From NCBI GenBank assembly GCA_003008705.1, contig PDUO01000015.1:67290-131289 (forward strand): a stretch of 64,000 nucleotides of DNA, in the 5' to 3' direction. Made by a program: the position numbers and the translations under genes. How positions within the stretch are numbered: position 1 is the first letter of the stretch; each line of letters opens with the position of its first letter. This document shows positions 34,038 to 45,884 of this stretch, piece after piece. The notes beneath the pieces were generated by a model. It did no database searches. It was not told where the DNA came from and saw only the letters and a list, made by a program, of their open reading frames with translations. The DNA comes from Pezicula radicicola. Lineage: Eukaryota; Ascomycota; Leotiomycetes; Helotiales; Dermateaceae.

Positions 34038-34508
34038 CTAATATTTGAATCTCTCCCAATCTACCATATTTTTCCTTCTTTGCATCATATTGATCCGCCT
34101 CCTTGCATAACATTAGGCAGTTCTGCTGATCTTCCACGACGTACTCTGCAGAGCATTTCAAACAATCTTGCATTGCGAGAAACAGAGCAGCTACAGCTAA
34201 ACATAGAGTGTAAGTTGCGTCGCTAAACAGCAATTAGCGAGATAATTTGCAAACACAACTTCTAGTGTTTCCGCCTGGCAACACTACGCCACTAATTCAC
34301 ATTGCCCATCTGTGCGTTCAGTTTATTTGCAGAATCTCCACATCGCAATCGGGGTTTATATGTAAAGCTGCAACAATATAAGAACTTGAACAGCAGCTAG
34401 AATGTACTATCTCTCAAGTCATCTCCAAGTCACAGTTTCTACCTTCTCGCACTTCAACACAAATAACAACATCTACTTCTTTTATCAAGATTACTTGAAC
34501 CTTTTACA
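34038..34508. other. Upstream region of MFS gene
   Basis: No supported gene. One open frame on the minus strand overlaps the MITE and has no recognisable motif. The last 100 bases are a C/T/A-rich leader. Confidence 0.35.
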
Positions 34509-36296
34509 ATGGACACGTCCTCGGACAAAAATCAAATCATTCTCATAAGCAACGAGGACGATAATGCCAACCTGGATAATGTAGATCGAAATCCAGAGAC
34601 GAATCGCTTAGCATACGCCCAAAATATGAAAGCTGAGGAATATCTTGCTGCCGAGATATCCTTGAAACGTAAACTCGATATACGCCTGTTGGGTATGCTT
34701 TGGTTAATGTTTCTTCTACACTCTTTAGATAAGGTGATAAATCTATAGATACTTTCCAACTACCTAAAATTTGCTGAGTTGACCTTGGGTAGAAAAACAT
34801 CGCGTTTGCAAAGGTCGCTGGAATGCAACGGGATCTCGGTCTCTCTTCAACCCAATACGCTACCGCAGTTGCCTTGCTTTACGTCGGCTACATCCTCATG
34901 CAGCTCCAGTCTAATGTATATCTCACTCAGGTTAGGCCCTCTTTATATTTGCCAACTGTGATGATACTATGGGGAGGCATATCTGCACTTACTGGAATTT
35001 GTCAAAATGCTGGTAGTCTCTATACCACTCGCATCATTCTAGGAGTCGTTGGGGCAGCATTTTCTCGTTAGTAATCTTATTCGATTTGTCCCAGTTATCG
35101 CTTAGTTTCTCCACAGCTGGTTCTCTATTCCTTCTATCTTCGTGGTATCGCCGCTCAGAACTCGGTTTTCGTGGCGCTCTACTCTTCTCGGGCTCCCAAA
35201 TAGGTTCGGCATTCGCTGGCCTGATTGCTGCAGGTATTGAATACGGCATGGACGGTGTTGGTGGACTTGCAGCATGGCGATGGCTCTTTCTTCTTGAGTA
35301 AGTGATATGTACAGGTTCACATTGAACATTTCTAGCGAAGCTAACTATTTGACTTTGTCTGAAATTAGAGGCATATTTACTGTTTTCATCGCCGCTTGCG
35401 CCTACTTCGTTTTACCAGATTATCCCTCTACGACAAAATGGCTCACACCAACCGAGCGTGCTGTAGGTGAATGGCGTATGATACAAGATGCCGGTCAAGT
35501 CGACGAAGATGGCGAATCCTGGTGGTACGGGTTCAAGCTCTGTTTTAAAGACTGGCGCGTATACATATTCTCTCTTATGTTTTTATGTATCGAAGTTTCT
35601 GCGGCTACATCCAACTTTTTCCCGTCTGTTGTAAAGACGCTTGGATTCGGCACGGTTCAGACCCTCTTATTAACAGTGCCACCATATATGGTTACTCTTG
35701 CTGTGTCTGTAGCAAATAACTACTCTGCAGACCGTCTTCGGAATTCTAGCTTCCACGTCGTAGGGCCGATGTGCGTAGCCATAATTGGATACATAGTCGC
35801 TGCTACAGCGACAGGTACAGGCCCTCGATACTTCGCTATGATAATTATGGTTCGTGCATCGAACTAAATCAACTTGACCCTGCTCTTCGGCGCAATTTGC
35901 TAACTGAGACTAATAGCTTGCTGGTGCACACGGATCCCACGGAGTCCTTCTTGCTTGGGCTCAGAAAACAATGATACGACCCGTATCAAGCGTGCGAGCG
36001 CCATTGCATTCATCAGTGCTTCCGGAAGTATCGCTCAATTATTTAGCTCTTACCTCTATCCGGATGAGAGTGCTCCACGATATATTCTCGCCATGGTTAC
36101 CAACACCTGCTTCGCTGTTGTGGCTATTTCGCTCGCTTTGTTTATGAGAGTTGTCTTATTGAAAGCAAATGCGCAACTTATGAAGGGCAATGAAGGGGTG
36201 GGCCAGATCATGATTGGTGAAGCTACACAAGAGATCCAGGGTATTACTGATGAGGAACGCCGTGCTCGAAAGGAAGGTTTCCGGTATATTGCATGA
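34509..36296 (+). CDS. Dal5/allantoate-permease-type MFS transporter with a one-base frameshift
   Basis: Exons: 34509-34733, 34793-35066, 35117-35297, 35369-35849, 35917-36296. Early landmarks are LDIRLLGMLWLMFLLHSLDK, NIAFAKVAGMQRDLGLS, WRWLFLLEGIFTVFIAA and LPDYPSTTKWLTPTER, which define the anion:cation symporter (ACS) family that imports allantoate, nicotinate, pantothenate and similar small acids at the plasma membrane. In the last exon the frame GSHGVLLAWAQK must switch to NNDTTRIKRASAIAFISASG, which needs one more A in the run at 35965-35968. A 41-nt intron (from 35924) could also restore frame, but only by deleting conserved sequence. So it is either a pseudogenising deletion or an assembly error in a homopolymer. 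The rest is intact. Confidence 0.8.
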
Positions 36297-36597
36297 GGAA
36301 GATTTATGTCGTGTGGAGCTTAGCTTATATCAAACTGTACATCGCACCACTTAGGTGCAACAGGTTGTACTTAACTACATTTATTCTATTATCTTTGTCT
36401 CTAGCTAGTCCTGACATAATAACTTTAAGGACTTGGTATTAGTATACTAAGGCTCTTCGCGATATGTAGTTAATGCTACATAGCAGAGAGCATAATGATT
36501 TAAGCGAGATTTTCCTTGCCCTAAATTCGATCTCCTGTTCTAGGGCTGATGTATCCGGTAGCATACTCGAAATGCTCGTGATCCTAACTGCACTTCA
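36297..36597. other. Convergent intergenic with dispersed repeat copy
   Basis: Holds a copy of the dispersed repeat at about 36449-36525 (see the copy at 23637-23730), placed between two 3' ends. Confidence 0.5.
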
Positions 36598-37695
36598 TTA
36601 TCTTTGCGCCACAGTTGTTTCTTGAGTCCCAGGTCCAAGTTTCCTGTCTATGATCTGCGTAGTGTCTCGGTTGTTCAATTCAATATCATCTCCACGGATG
36701 CCACGAGCCCTATACGCCGAAGTGTATGTTCCATAGGTTCGACCGTACACAGATGATTTGAGAAATGACATCATTTTCGGAGCATATCTACGTAAGAATG
36801 GCTTAATTGTAGGTGCGGTAACGCAGAAAAGGCTGACACAAACTTCGACAGCCGGCCAGATTGATGTATCGTAAGCCACCCAGGAAGAATCAGTCCCAGC
36901 CTTGACATCATCGATGACTCGTAGGATATGCACCATTCGAACGAGAGCAGCAATTACTACACTTTACTATCATTAGTGGGCGTTGAAATTCTACTCAAGC
37001 CATACTTACAGCCAAGCCATTGTGATAATGGATAGAAGAGCAATTTTTTGCTTCTTTGGCAATTGCAGCTTCCGGACCTTTTCCACCACCAGCACAATTA
37101 GCCATATATCAACCACGATATTCATAACACCCAGTGTCCAAATGATAGGCACCGCGTCAATACACTTTGCTCCAATAGTAGTGTCCCAGACGCCTCGGAT
37201 TGGATTGCACTGAAAGACGGTGAGCACGATGCTGGGAATAGTCCATGATAATATCAAAATAACGGTTCCCCAGATCAACCATTTCGATAGACGGTCGGTG
37301 AACAGACGAAGATAACATAGACAAATTGAAAATTTAATCAAGCTTAATGAGATCGCGTAGAAGAGCTGGGTACTGTATAAGATTTTGCCGAGGGAAACCA
37401 GATTTCTTGCCGGTATGTCAACGTTGTGATGTCCCTGACCAAAGCGTACTGCCATGCAGTTAGTCACAATTAATGCTAACGCTACGAGCTGTTGATGGTC
37501 AGCTGAAGTTATCTGCCTTGTAAGTAATAATCAACTAACCCACGAAAGCACCACGAAAGTATCATCCAGTCCCCAGAACTTCAAAATTACAGCCCGGGTC
37601 CACAATCTAGCAACAGTGAAGACAGTAGCAAAAACCATCGGTATTATGTTGCCAGCTAGAATTTGAGGGCTGCGACTTGGCCTTGTAAACGGCAT
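36598..37695 (-). CDS. Pth11-like fungal rhodopsin-domain integral membrane protein
   Basis: Three exons, transcribed from 37695: 37695-37540, 37488-37010, 36961-36598 (999 nt, 332 aa). The pattern is that of the fungal 'rhodopsin' domain (PF20684): a first TM segment ending in VARLWTRAVILKFWGLDDTF (the W-G-x-DD motif), a loop with GQGHHNVDI, a TM ending in KFSICLCYLRLF, a cysteine in VFQCNPIRGVWD (partner of the disulfide loop), and five to seven TM in total. There is no CFEM domain and the N-terminal region is short. Such proteins are candidate GPCR-like sensors at the plasma membrane, but most have no known ligand. The Arg-rich tail is cytoplasmic. Intact. Confidence 0.85.
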
Positions 37696-39977
37696 CTTCT
37701 ATAATTCCAGAGTTCAATGTATTGTCTTGGCTAGATTTACCAATGTCTTCATATGCGGTTGAACAAAAAAGAAATGTTCTATGCCCTATGCTTCGACCAG
37801 AAAAGAAAAAAATAAGCATTCATAAGGGCCTGTTCTCCCTTAAACTTTGCGTGAATGGGTCGAATCTGATACGACCTTGCGTAGGAAACTTGACTTTAAA
37901 GTTCGTTCCTACTGTACCATTTACCGGGAATAGACCTGAATCTAGAAAGTCTGGTAGGAGGAAAATCCTAAGAACTTTCGGATTGTCCGCCTAGAACGCT
38001 TATGTCGAGGCCTGTTCCCAGCAAGGGAACCGGATTCTTCAAGTCCGAGCTGCATTAACCAACGGTCTAAAGTATAATTTAAACTGGGCCGTCACGGTTG
38101 TCACAGTTCTAGTTCACTAAGAAAGCAGAGCCGAAGTCATTTCCTATGGTAGTTGACCACACGTTGCACCAGTACTGTAGTTAAGCGATGAATTAGCTTA
38201 TTCGATCTAATACACTTGATACTAGATATAAAATCCCATGCTACAGTACTAACCCCCACCCCCAAGTAAAGGCTCAATTTTTGGCGGGTGGCAGGGCGAA
38301 AATTTAAACCTTTTTTCAGGGGGGGGGGGGGTAGTAACAAAGTACCTGTATTGTAATACAAACTTTCGTCTCAATTTGTTAGATCGACAGCGGCACGAGC
38401 GGACCATAAAGGCCTGTTTAACGGACAAAAGCTTTGACACTCTCATGGACGTTATTTTTCTCATTACCATATCATCTCATCTTGGAATTCCCGACAATTA
38501 CTCCCCGTACCCAGCTTACGGGAGCCTGGGTGAATAAAGTACAGTAAGAGCGGAGCAATTTTGCAAATAAACTTCGTACGTATAGAAGTGCAACATATGC
38601 CCTTGAATTGCCTAAATCGAGTTTAGTAGTTTCAAGAACGGCTCTTAGCAAAAACGCCCACGTATATTGGCCATTTGCGCAGAGATTCGACACTTTTGCT
38701 CGTCTACAATCGCTTAACGGGTCTTAGAGGCAGATACGGGAAGTTTATTGGCTAGAACTGCTCTGTTTGATCGATACTTTAATGCACACCCCTGTGGCCT
38801 ATGCATTGGCTAATATACATAGGAAGGGATAACAAGCCATAACCTAAAGTTTAAGAGTTTAAGCATACAAAGAGCGAGCTGTATAGCTAGGAGACAAGAG
38901 CGTAGAGTCTTACATATAGGGGATTGGTTAATGTAGACAATTTGGAAGGCTGCCAGGACCTAGTAGCTATCTACCTTTCTGTAGATGTTCCCTACCGCGC
39001 CTTTCCAAGGTAGGGAAAATAAGGTTTTAGACCTACTGTATTGTACCAAGCAGTATGCACAATCGTCCTACCACTAATCGTGTGAAATTAGAATTTAAGC
39101 TATCGCGGGCGTAGAAAGCTGTCTAGTTTTTAGACCTATGTTGCGTACAACTCTACACCAATATCCTGTCCTACATTAGTCTGCTGTATAATTACATGTA
39201 CTCCGTATAGCGTGTATAATACCAAGGTTGTTAGGCTTGTCCTGTAGATAAGCACCTGCATTCACTTTTTCAAATATCAAACTCGATTGATTCAAGTAAT
39301 TTTCACCGGAGTAAAGGCAGGTCGGGCTTTGAAGGAGTTTGCAGGTGTGCTAGCCCATAGGGATGTTGCTAGGTTCCTGGGGAACAGGGAAAGAAAGCAA
39401 TAAATCTGCAATAGCATCTTTCAGCATGGGATATTTTTGAAAGACTAAATAAAGTCTGCTACGAATGTAAAATTTAACAAAAGTACGGCGTTGTTCTATG
39501 TATTGCCACAACAAATTGTTAAGGAAGACTATTATTGTCAACACTGTTAATATTATACCCTTATTTCTAGTAAAGATAGAAGAGATGTTATGGAGCCCAC
39601 TTTGGGGGTGTAAGTTATAAATTAAAGTCAGCATAGCGTAGGCAGAGGTAACAGATGTAGTGTATTAGCTTGAGAAGTAACCAACGTTCCCTCGTATTCA
39701 CAACCAAGTTTTGTTGAGATATAAAGTGATTAACTTAACTAGCAGAGTTTATAATACAGCCTCTATCAAGGTTTGAAACGCTGGAGTCACTTAGTTCACT
39801 TGGAGCAGGGAAAGATATCCTATGTTAAAGTATAGTTGTTGTAAGTTTTGGCTAATATCTATTTTTCTGCATGCACTACAATGTTTAAATGCAGACAAAA
39901 TCTTTTGATTTTTGTACAAAACATAATTGTTACATATAATGTACAAACTAACATACCTATAACAACTATCCACCAAA
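37696..39977. other. Gene-free AT-rich stretch, 37.7-40.0 kb
   Basis: No gene or relic I can name. It contains a run of 13 G at about 38319-38331 and a hairpin (TTCCCTACC ... GGTAGGGAA) near 38989-39018. Short frames lack coding pattern. Confidence 0.4.
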
Positions 39978-42900
39978 CTATTGTGGTTGAAAGTGGTCAC
40001 CCCCCATTCCCATTGTCTCCCAAGTCTGTTCGAACTGAGTAAAGTCCGAATCTAGCCATTGTAGCATTGGTTGAGCACCCATGAAGTTCCAATCACCATA
40101 GCTGAATGGTTCAGATGTCGTGTTGTGGAGATCGTTAAATAGATCCGTTCTGGGGAATAGTGCGGGGACGGAGTGTTGGAGGGTGTCTTGTTGTGATCCT
40201 CCTGTCCATGCATCCTGATGTGCTGGACTGAAAGCATCAACATATCCACTAGAGTTGCTGGTATCCTCAATTCTTGATTGATAATGTTCCATGACATTTA
40301 CATGGGAATTGTAATGATTATCTCTCGCGTTGAACGTTGTTGAGACTGAATCATCGTTTTCTTCCAAGATTCTAGACGCTAGCAAACAGAAAGGCTGGCA
40401 GAGCTTGTGGAGTTTGGCGACTGAGTCGCTCTATTATAGATTACGCTTGAGTTAGAAATTAAAATCCTTCGATATGACACTCACGAACGGGTGAATGAAA
40501 GGATGGTCTCGGTACTTACTATACCTTTGATCTCACTAAGGTTTTCTGCGAATTGTATCATGAGATTGTAATCAGAGATACATCGCGTTGTTACAACGTT
40601 GCAGAATAGGACAAAGAATGGCGTGAATGGGTAATAGAGTATTGTCCTAATGAGAAGTAATGTCAGCGAATTGCATATTTCAACCACCTGACCAAGCTTT
40701 TCTTTTCTAGTCTACGTGCTCAACCTACCAGTGTACAAATGATGTTTTCATGTATACACTATTGTATTGGGATAGCTTGGCACATTGTCTTGCATTCTGG
40801 ATCTGCTGTAGAGCTAATCGCGCCGAAGTCAAGGCGTCGCGATGATTCGGCGAACTACCTTGCCATGATGACTCTTCGGTCGAGTGAAGTGCTACTGTTT
40901 TGATGGAGAAGAATGCAAATTGAGTCATGTTAGAGCTCATTTGGATACCGTACATCTCCTCGGGATTATCCCCTCTGTCTTTGAGTCTGAGCTAGAGAAG
41001 GGTAAATTTACGAATCAGTTCTAGTGCATAAAATACCCACAAAAGAAGATGATTCCTTTGGAGGCAAGATATACTAATAGGGACAGATCAAATACCTGTT
41101 CATTCAGCATCCAGATTTCATCAAGCATTCTCATAACTCGTGCCAATGCCTCTTGCTGCTGTACTTTCCTACCACCAGCAGATCGGACCTCGGTAATGAT
41201 AACGTTCTGCACTTTGGCAAGCTCGACATACAAACAGAAGTTGTCAAGGCTAGCCCCGGTACATCCGAGGGGCCGCAGGCGATCGCTGTCAATGCTTTCA
41301 TCTTGTAGGTAGGGTACGTGATTGAGATTCATTGCTAGTCCTTTGTCGTTCTTGTAACATACTACGAAGCAGTAGTACGCTTCGATCTCATTATCTTGTG
41401 ACCAGTCCGATTGTGTCTTATAATTCTTGTGGAGGTTTAGTGAGAGGCATAGAGCGCTCGTAGCACCTGTAAAGGCCCATGCCGCAGCAAAATCGCCTGC
41501 TTCTTGGGCAAGCATGCACTAATTCAGTTTAGCGAATGATTTAAGTGTTTCGTGGACAGTTTATATTGTCTTGTAGCACACTTAACTCGACTTAGTCGAG
41601 CTATTTTAAATACTGAAGACTTTCAGTTCTCAAACCACTAGGATTAAGACCTCTGTGATAGCTTGATATTTTAAGAGTAGCAATTCCGATACACAGCACT
41701 ACTTTAAATAGCCCAAACAGTTCCAGTCACTCCTCTTAAGTGTGCCATAAGTGGTAATAAAAGGGTATCGTAAAGGAGACAGAAGGTTACATACACCAAA
41801 AGACAAGGCCTGCAAATTATCCAATGTAGCAATTGTTGTGTCCATAAGCCCAAAAGCTTTAACCCTCGCAACGTTGAGATACTCAACAGCTTGCGCTCTT
41901 AGCTCTTCTTCAAAACCAGTTAAGCCTCCCTTCTTAGATAGCACGATTTCGTGCAGGAAATAACCTGCGTAGGCAGTGACGCATATCAAAGCTGCAAGAT
42001 TTGAGGGCTCGTTGGCGGGGCTCTCGAGAAGTACACGAGCCATCCGCCCAATTGTCTTACGGGATATGAAGGGCATGAAGCTGGAACCAGAGTAGACGGG
42101 TCGACCGTTATCGGTTGCTAGTTGATCGATTAATATTTTACTTAATGGAAGACAAAAAACTGTGGCTTGTGTGGAGTTTCCTTTGCTCTCCATGTTGTAG
42201 TAGAACTAGGGTTGAGCAACACAGACTCGCAGAAGTATGAAGAATTCTTACATTGTAGCATCCATTGGATCAAGGAGAGGTCAGGTACCTTGGGTTCAAT
42301 AGACTTGGTGTCAACTGGCAGAAGATGGGTGGAACCGTCAGCTTTGGCAGAGTCGTCCAAACTTTGCTTAAGTGCTGCCAGAGCAGATTTTAATACCGTA
42401 AGCTTTCTCCATTTTATGTTGGGCTGACGAGTTAATTCCCGCTCTATGAGTAATTGCCCTTCCTGGACGGAGAATGATGGTGTGGAAGGATCTTGCACCT
42501 CCTTTGTAGAAGAGTGGACAGAAGATCCAAAAGGTGAAGGGTGTGTAGAAGAGGTCTTCCCAAAGGCATCCAAGTGAGTCCGTTTCCGGGAATTCTGTTG
42601 CTCAGGGGCGGTGGACGAACTGATGAACTGACTGAAAGATGTCTCCAGCGATGTGAGTCTTTCTTTGATCTGATAGAGTACTTCTGAACTGCTCAATTTA
42701 GACATCAATTCTCCTTCAATCCTAGTGTAAGCTTACATCTCCTTTGACAATGGCTCTCTTGGCTCTCGTGGCTCTCTTGGCTTTCGTTCTATTCTTGGTC
42801 TGTCTCGTCTGCATGGAAGTCTGGAGTCTGCGCAATTGCCGCAGGGCATCTTTTTGTCGCATCGTATCTTGAATTGTGTTAGCATACAGGCCCGGGAATA

Positions 42901-43352
42901 ATTAAACGTGGGGTAGATGTTTGGGTGTTAAATTCTAGCCACTACAACTGATGGCACCCTTGTCCTAGTTTTCCTCAAATAATAGCGGTATTGGTATAAC
43001 TTGAGTGAAACTTAACTCCTCAAGCATACCTAGAGCTACTCGGAATTTAGAGTTGGTTTTTCAATGTCACCAAGCTTCTTTATTCAGGTAGAGAGTCTGA
43101 ACAACTATGCTCTGCCTGCTAAAGCAATGCCAATTGGTTGTGTATGGCACTAACCACTGGCTCAAGTGTGGTTACACGTATCAGTCACTGGATATGTGAG
43201 TTCCCTAGTTCTGCAACTAATGATCAACATGTATCAAAATATGACGCGAGGCTTACTTTTCTCTGGTAACAAATATCGCACTAAAACCCCATGCCTCGTT
43301 AGCATTTCACGAACAAGTGTTTGCAGATCGTACCCACACTTACCGCAAGCAT
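39978..43352 (-). CDS. Zn2Cys6 transcription factor with micro-exon-coded zinc cluster
   Basis: Nine exons from the minus strand: 43352-43344, 43280-43257, 42867-42737, 42691-42252, 42165-41795, 41518-41096, 40991-40729, 40646-40520, 40430-39978 (2241 nt, 746 aa). The start is MLA, then a 24-nt exon CDICYQRK, then IRCDKKMPCGNCADSRLPC, together giving all six zinc-binding cysteines. A basic 'REP' repeat linker (KPREPREPREP) and a coiled-coil (VLYQIKERLTSLETSF) follow. The fungal_trans domain has DNLQALSFG-C-MLAQEAGDF, CFVVCYKNDKGLAMNL and FVHW-TILYYPFTPFFVLF. The C-terminus is acidic and aromatic (possible activation region). Introns are unusually long at 42868-43256 (389 nt) and 41519-41794 (276 nt). 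All phases agree and there is no stop. It is a nuclear regulator; targets unknown. Confidence 0.82.
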
Positions 43353-43912
43353 CACCACAGAATCCCCATTCCCTTCGGACGGAGAGTAGCGACCCTCTGT
43401 CCCTTTCACGGCATCCATTTCTCCTAGAATGTAATGTACATAAGAAAGTTCCTCGATAGGCGCCAAATTGAGAGACTAAGGTCGTAAGATGTGCGAAAGT
43501 GGTTGAGAGAAAGAGGCTGTGCGGACGTCTCGGACCCCGAGAGCCCGAATAAGGAAGCAACGAAGTTCGTGTTTCTTGGCACTATGCTTCCACTCGCTAC
43601 CCGAGTATGTTGCCCGCCAAAGACTAGAATTTCCGCTGAGCTGCGACCTCAATCATTATGTAACAAGGTACCTTTTAACGACTTGGAAGTCAGAAGTCAC
43701 AATATGAAATGACAATAGAGCTATAATAAGTATGGCGAGGTTGATATAGGATTTCAAAATTGCAAACCAAACAAGTCTTAATTGGAAACATAAACAACTA
43801 AACTCTACATAACATAAAAATTAAGGGACCAACAAAACAATCGACTTTCAACACAACTTCTAGCCTCTTGGCGTGAATTGAATTTTCAACGCTCATTTGG
43901 TACAACAACCTT
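43353..43912. other. Intergenic, upstream of TF and 3' of wall protein
   Basis: No gene supportable; short frames on both strands are without motifs. Confidence 0.4.
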
Positions 43913-44730
43913 TCAAATATTGCCAAATATGCCGAAGACAAAAAAGGCCAGAAGGGATAGACTTATATCACTGCTGTCTTTGTGAACTGCGGCGTTTGTG
44001 GAAGCTGTCGGTCTTGCAGTCGAAGATGATGTACTGCTGGAATGAGTCGTTTTCGTTGTACTGGCTAAATTATAGAATATTAGTACGGACCCGGATTGTT
44101 TTATAGGACACGATGACGTACTATTGCTTGTACTCTTCGCTGAGTTGGCAGATGACGTAGCACTACTGGTGGTTGCGGACACTGCAGATATGTTGGAGGA
44201 TACGGTCATAAGACTAGTAGCTGATGGCGTCGAGATCAAAGTTGTCATCGTAGGAGAAGCCTCCGAAGTCTTTGAGGTAGACATAGTTGTAAAGGCAACA
44301 GACGACAGAGTAGAAGACTTGGAGGATACGGCAGAAGAGAGGGAAGATGCTCCATTGATTGTAAACTGGACACTGTAGTTCGGGCCTGTCGAATCTGTAA
44401 TCTCAAGCGCATATGGGCCATCGGAAAGGGAGGATGATGGCGTCCAGGAAAAGCTGGTGCCACTCAGTCCTGCTGTAATCTCGTTAGTAAACATAAGTAC
44501 TTTACATTTGCGAAGCCTGTAATATCTATCTGCTTACAAGCAATGGTTTCAACATCTTTAAGTGAAGTAGCAGGGCCATTCTTGAGGTTAATGGTCACAT
44601 TGCCTGATGCATCCAACCAGGTGATATCGAAGGGCTTGCCAACGGTAATGCCTGTGAACGATGGGTTGCCAAATTTGACTGCAAAGGCAGAAGTTGAGGC
44701 TGTCAAGACGATGATGTATTTCTTCAGCAT
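43913..44730 (-). CDS. GPI-anchored Ser/Thr-rich wall protein, Kre9/KNH-like domain
   Basis: Exons from 44730: 44730-44538, 44472-44122, 44064-43913, giving 231 aa. The N-terminus MLKKYIIVLTASTSAFAV is a signal peptide. The next 80 residues match the Ser-Thr-rich GPI/Kre9-Knh1-like domain (PF10342): FGNPSFTGITVGKPFDITW, KDVETIASGLSGTSFSWTP and GPYALEITD. The middle is almost pure Ser/Thr/Ala (O-glycosylated stalk). The end has a hydrophobic tail (ISLSLLAFFVFGIFGNI) after a small-residue cleavage region, the GPI-attachment pattern. It is expected at the plasma membrane or wall. The second intron (44065-44121, 57 nt) has no stop and keeps frame if retained, which would insert a Cys-containing stretch. 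Confidence 0.85.
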
Positions 44731-45884
44731 TTTGATTTCGATGGAAGTTGTAGACTTGGTTATTGTATGCTAGATTGCCGCTTAAGTTAATTTTATAGAA
44801 TCAGTAAGTTGGCCAACAATTACAGACAGTTCGAAGTAATTAAAAAAAGAAGTTTTGGCCGTAACGTTAGACAAGATACTTACAAGGTAGCAACCAGAGA
44901 GACAACGTGCAATAGATTTGAGATAGTGTTTGTAGTAGAGGATGTAAGTTTGTGAATTAATATCAAATCTTTCAGGAAAGGAGGGTCTGTTATATATGTA
45001 CTTACTAGAAGCCTTTCAAAGAATAGTACACAATGTTGCAGCCTGTTGCTATGGAAGACTCTCGTATAACATACTTTAGAGTAGTTATTAACCTGGTCTA
45101 AAGGCAGCAAGAACGATGAGGGTCTGCAAGGATACGACAAGCTTCCAGTATAGGCTGAGAACTTGGCACGAATTTACAGCTGAGCAGTTATAGCCTCAAT
45201 ACAACCTGATATTCGGTCCTGAAGTATGCTTAATACGAGAAGAACGTCACAAAGCGCTTGCATTGATCCATAGGGCTGTGTCAGTCATCAGTTCATCTGA
45301 ACAGCATTGGTCACGCCAAGGAGTAAACAGCCTTATATCCACTGCGAGATGAACAGTATACATCTGCGGAACACGGGTTAAGTAGAGTCCCTTGAAGTTT
45401 TAGCGTAGCCAGCAAGAGCAGTATTATGTCTGTGTTAGAGTGCCAGAGAGAATTTGCATAATCCGTGTCCGTCCGAACAAGTCCATCATCCCCAGCGACT
45501 CTACATCGCTACAACAGCAAAGTCTTTAAGCGAGCCCCCTCCCCAACAACCCGGTTCCTCCGGACCTCTTCGGAGACCGATTATTTTTAGAAGATAGCCA
45601 AGATACAACCTATTCACCATCAACACGAGCACCGAAGTAACAAACACCAATGCATTCTATGCATTCAGCCTTAAAGTCACTGAGAAAGAAAATTATCGAA
45701 ACCATCCTCCACCCAAGACTACAACAAAACCACAATTTTGAGGAAGCGCCAAGGATGAAAAGGATACATCGGAAACCATGCCTGATGGGAAAGGGGGGTC
45801 AATTGTTTTTACTAAGATGTATATAGACTTCAGTATCGCAACAGAAGAATTCTCTATTCACAAGATTACAACAATCTCATAATC
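44731..45884. other. Intergenic with a dispersed repeat copy
   Basis: No gene. On the minus strand, about 45500-45565 reads GGTTGTTGGGGAGGGGGCTC then CGCTTAAAGACTTTGCTG, a diverged copy of the repeat family seen at 48.5 and 52.2 kb. The last 60 bases are the leader of the next gene. Confidence 0.45.

Noticed and set aside
38319..38331. Run of 13 G as a possible quadruplex or regulatory site
   Set aside because: A single homopolymer without neighbouring G-runs; more likely simple slippage or assembly noise.
43234..43560. 108-codon minus-strand frame containing CGDACGKC, at first taken as a cysteine cluster
   Set aside because: The spacing is not Zn2Cys6. The same stretch gives the first exon (MLA) and GTAAGT donor of the regulator when read in the correct frame.
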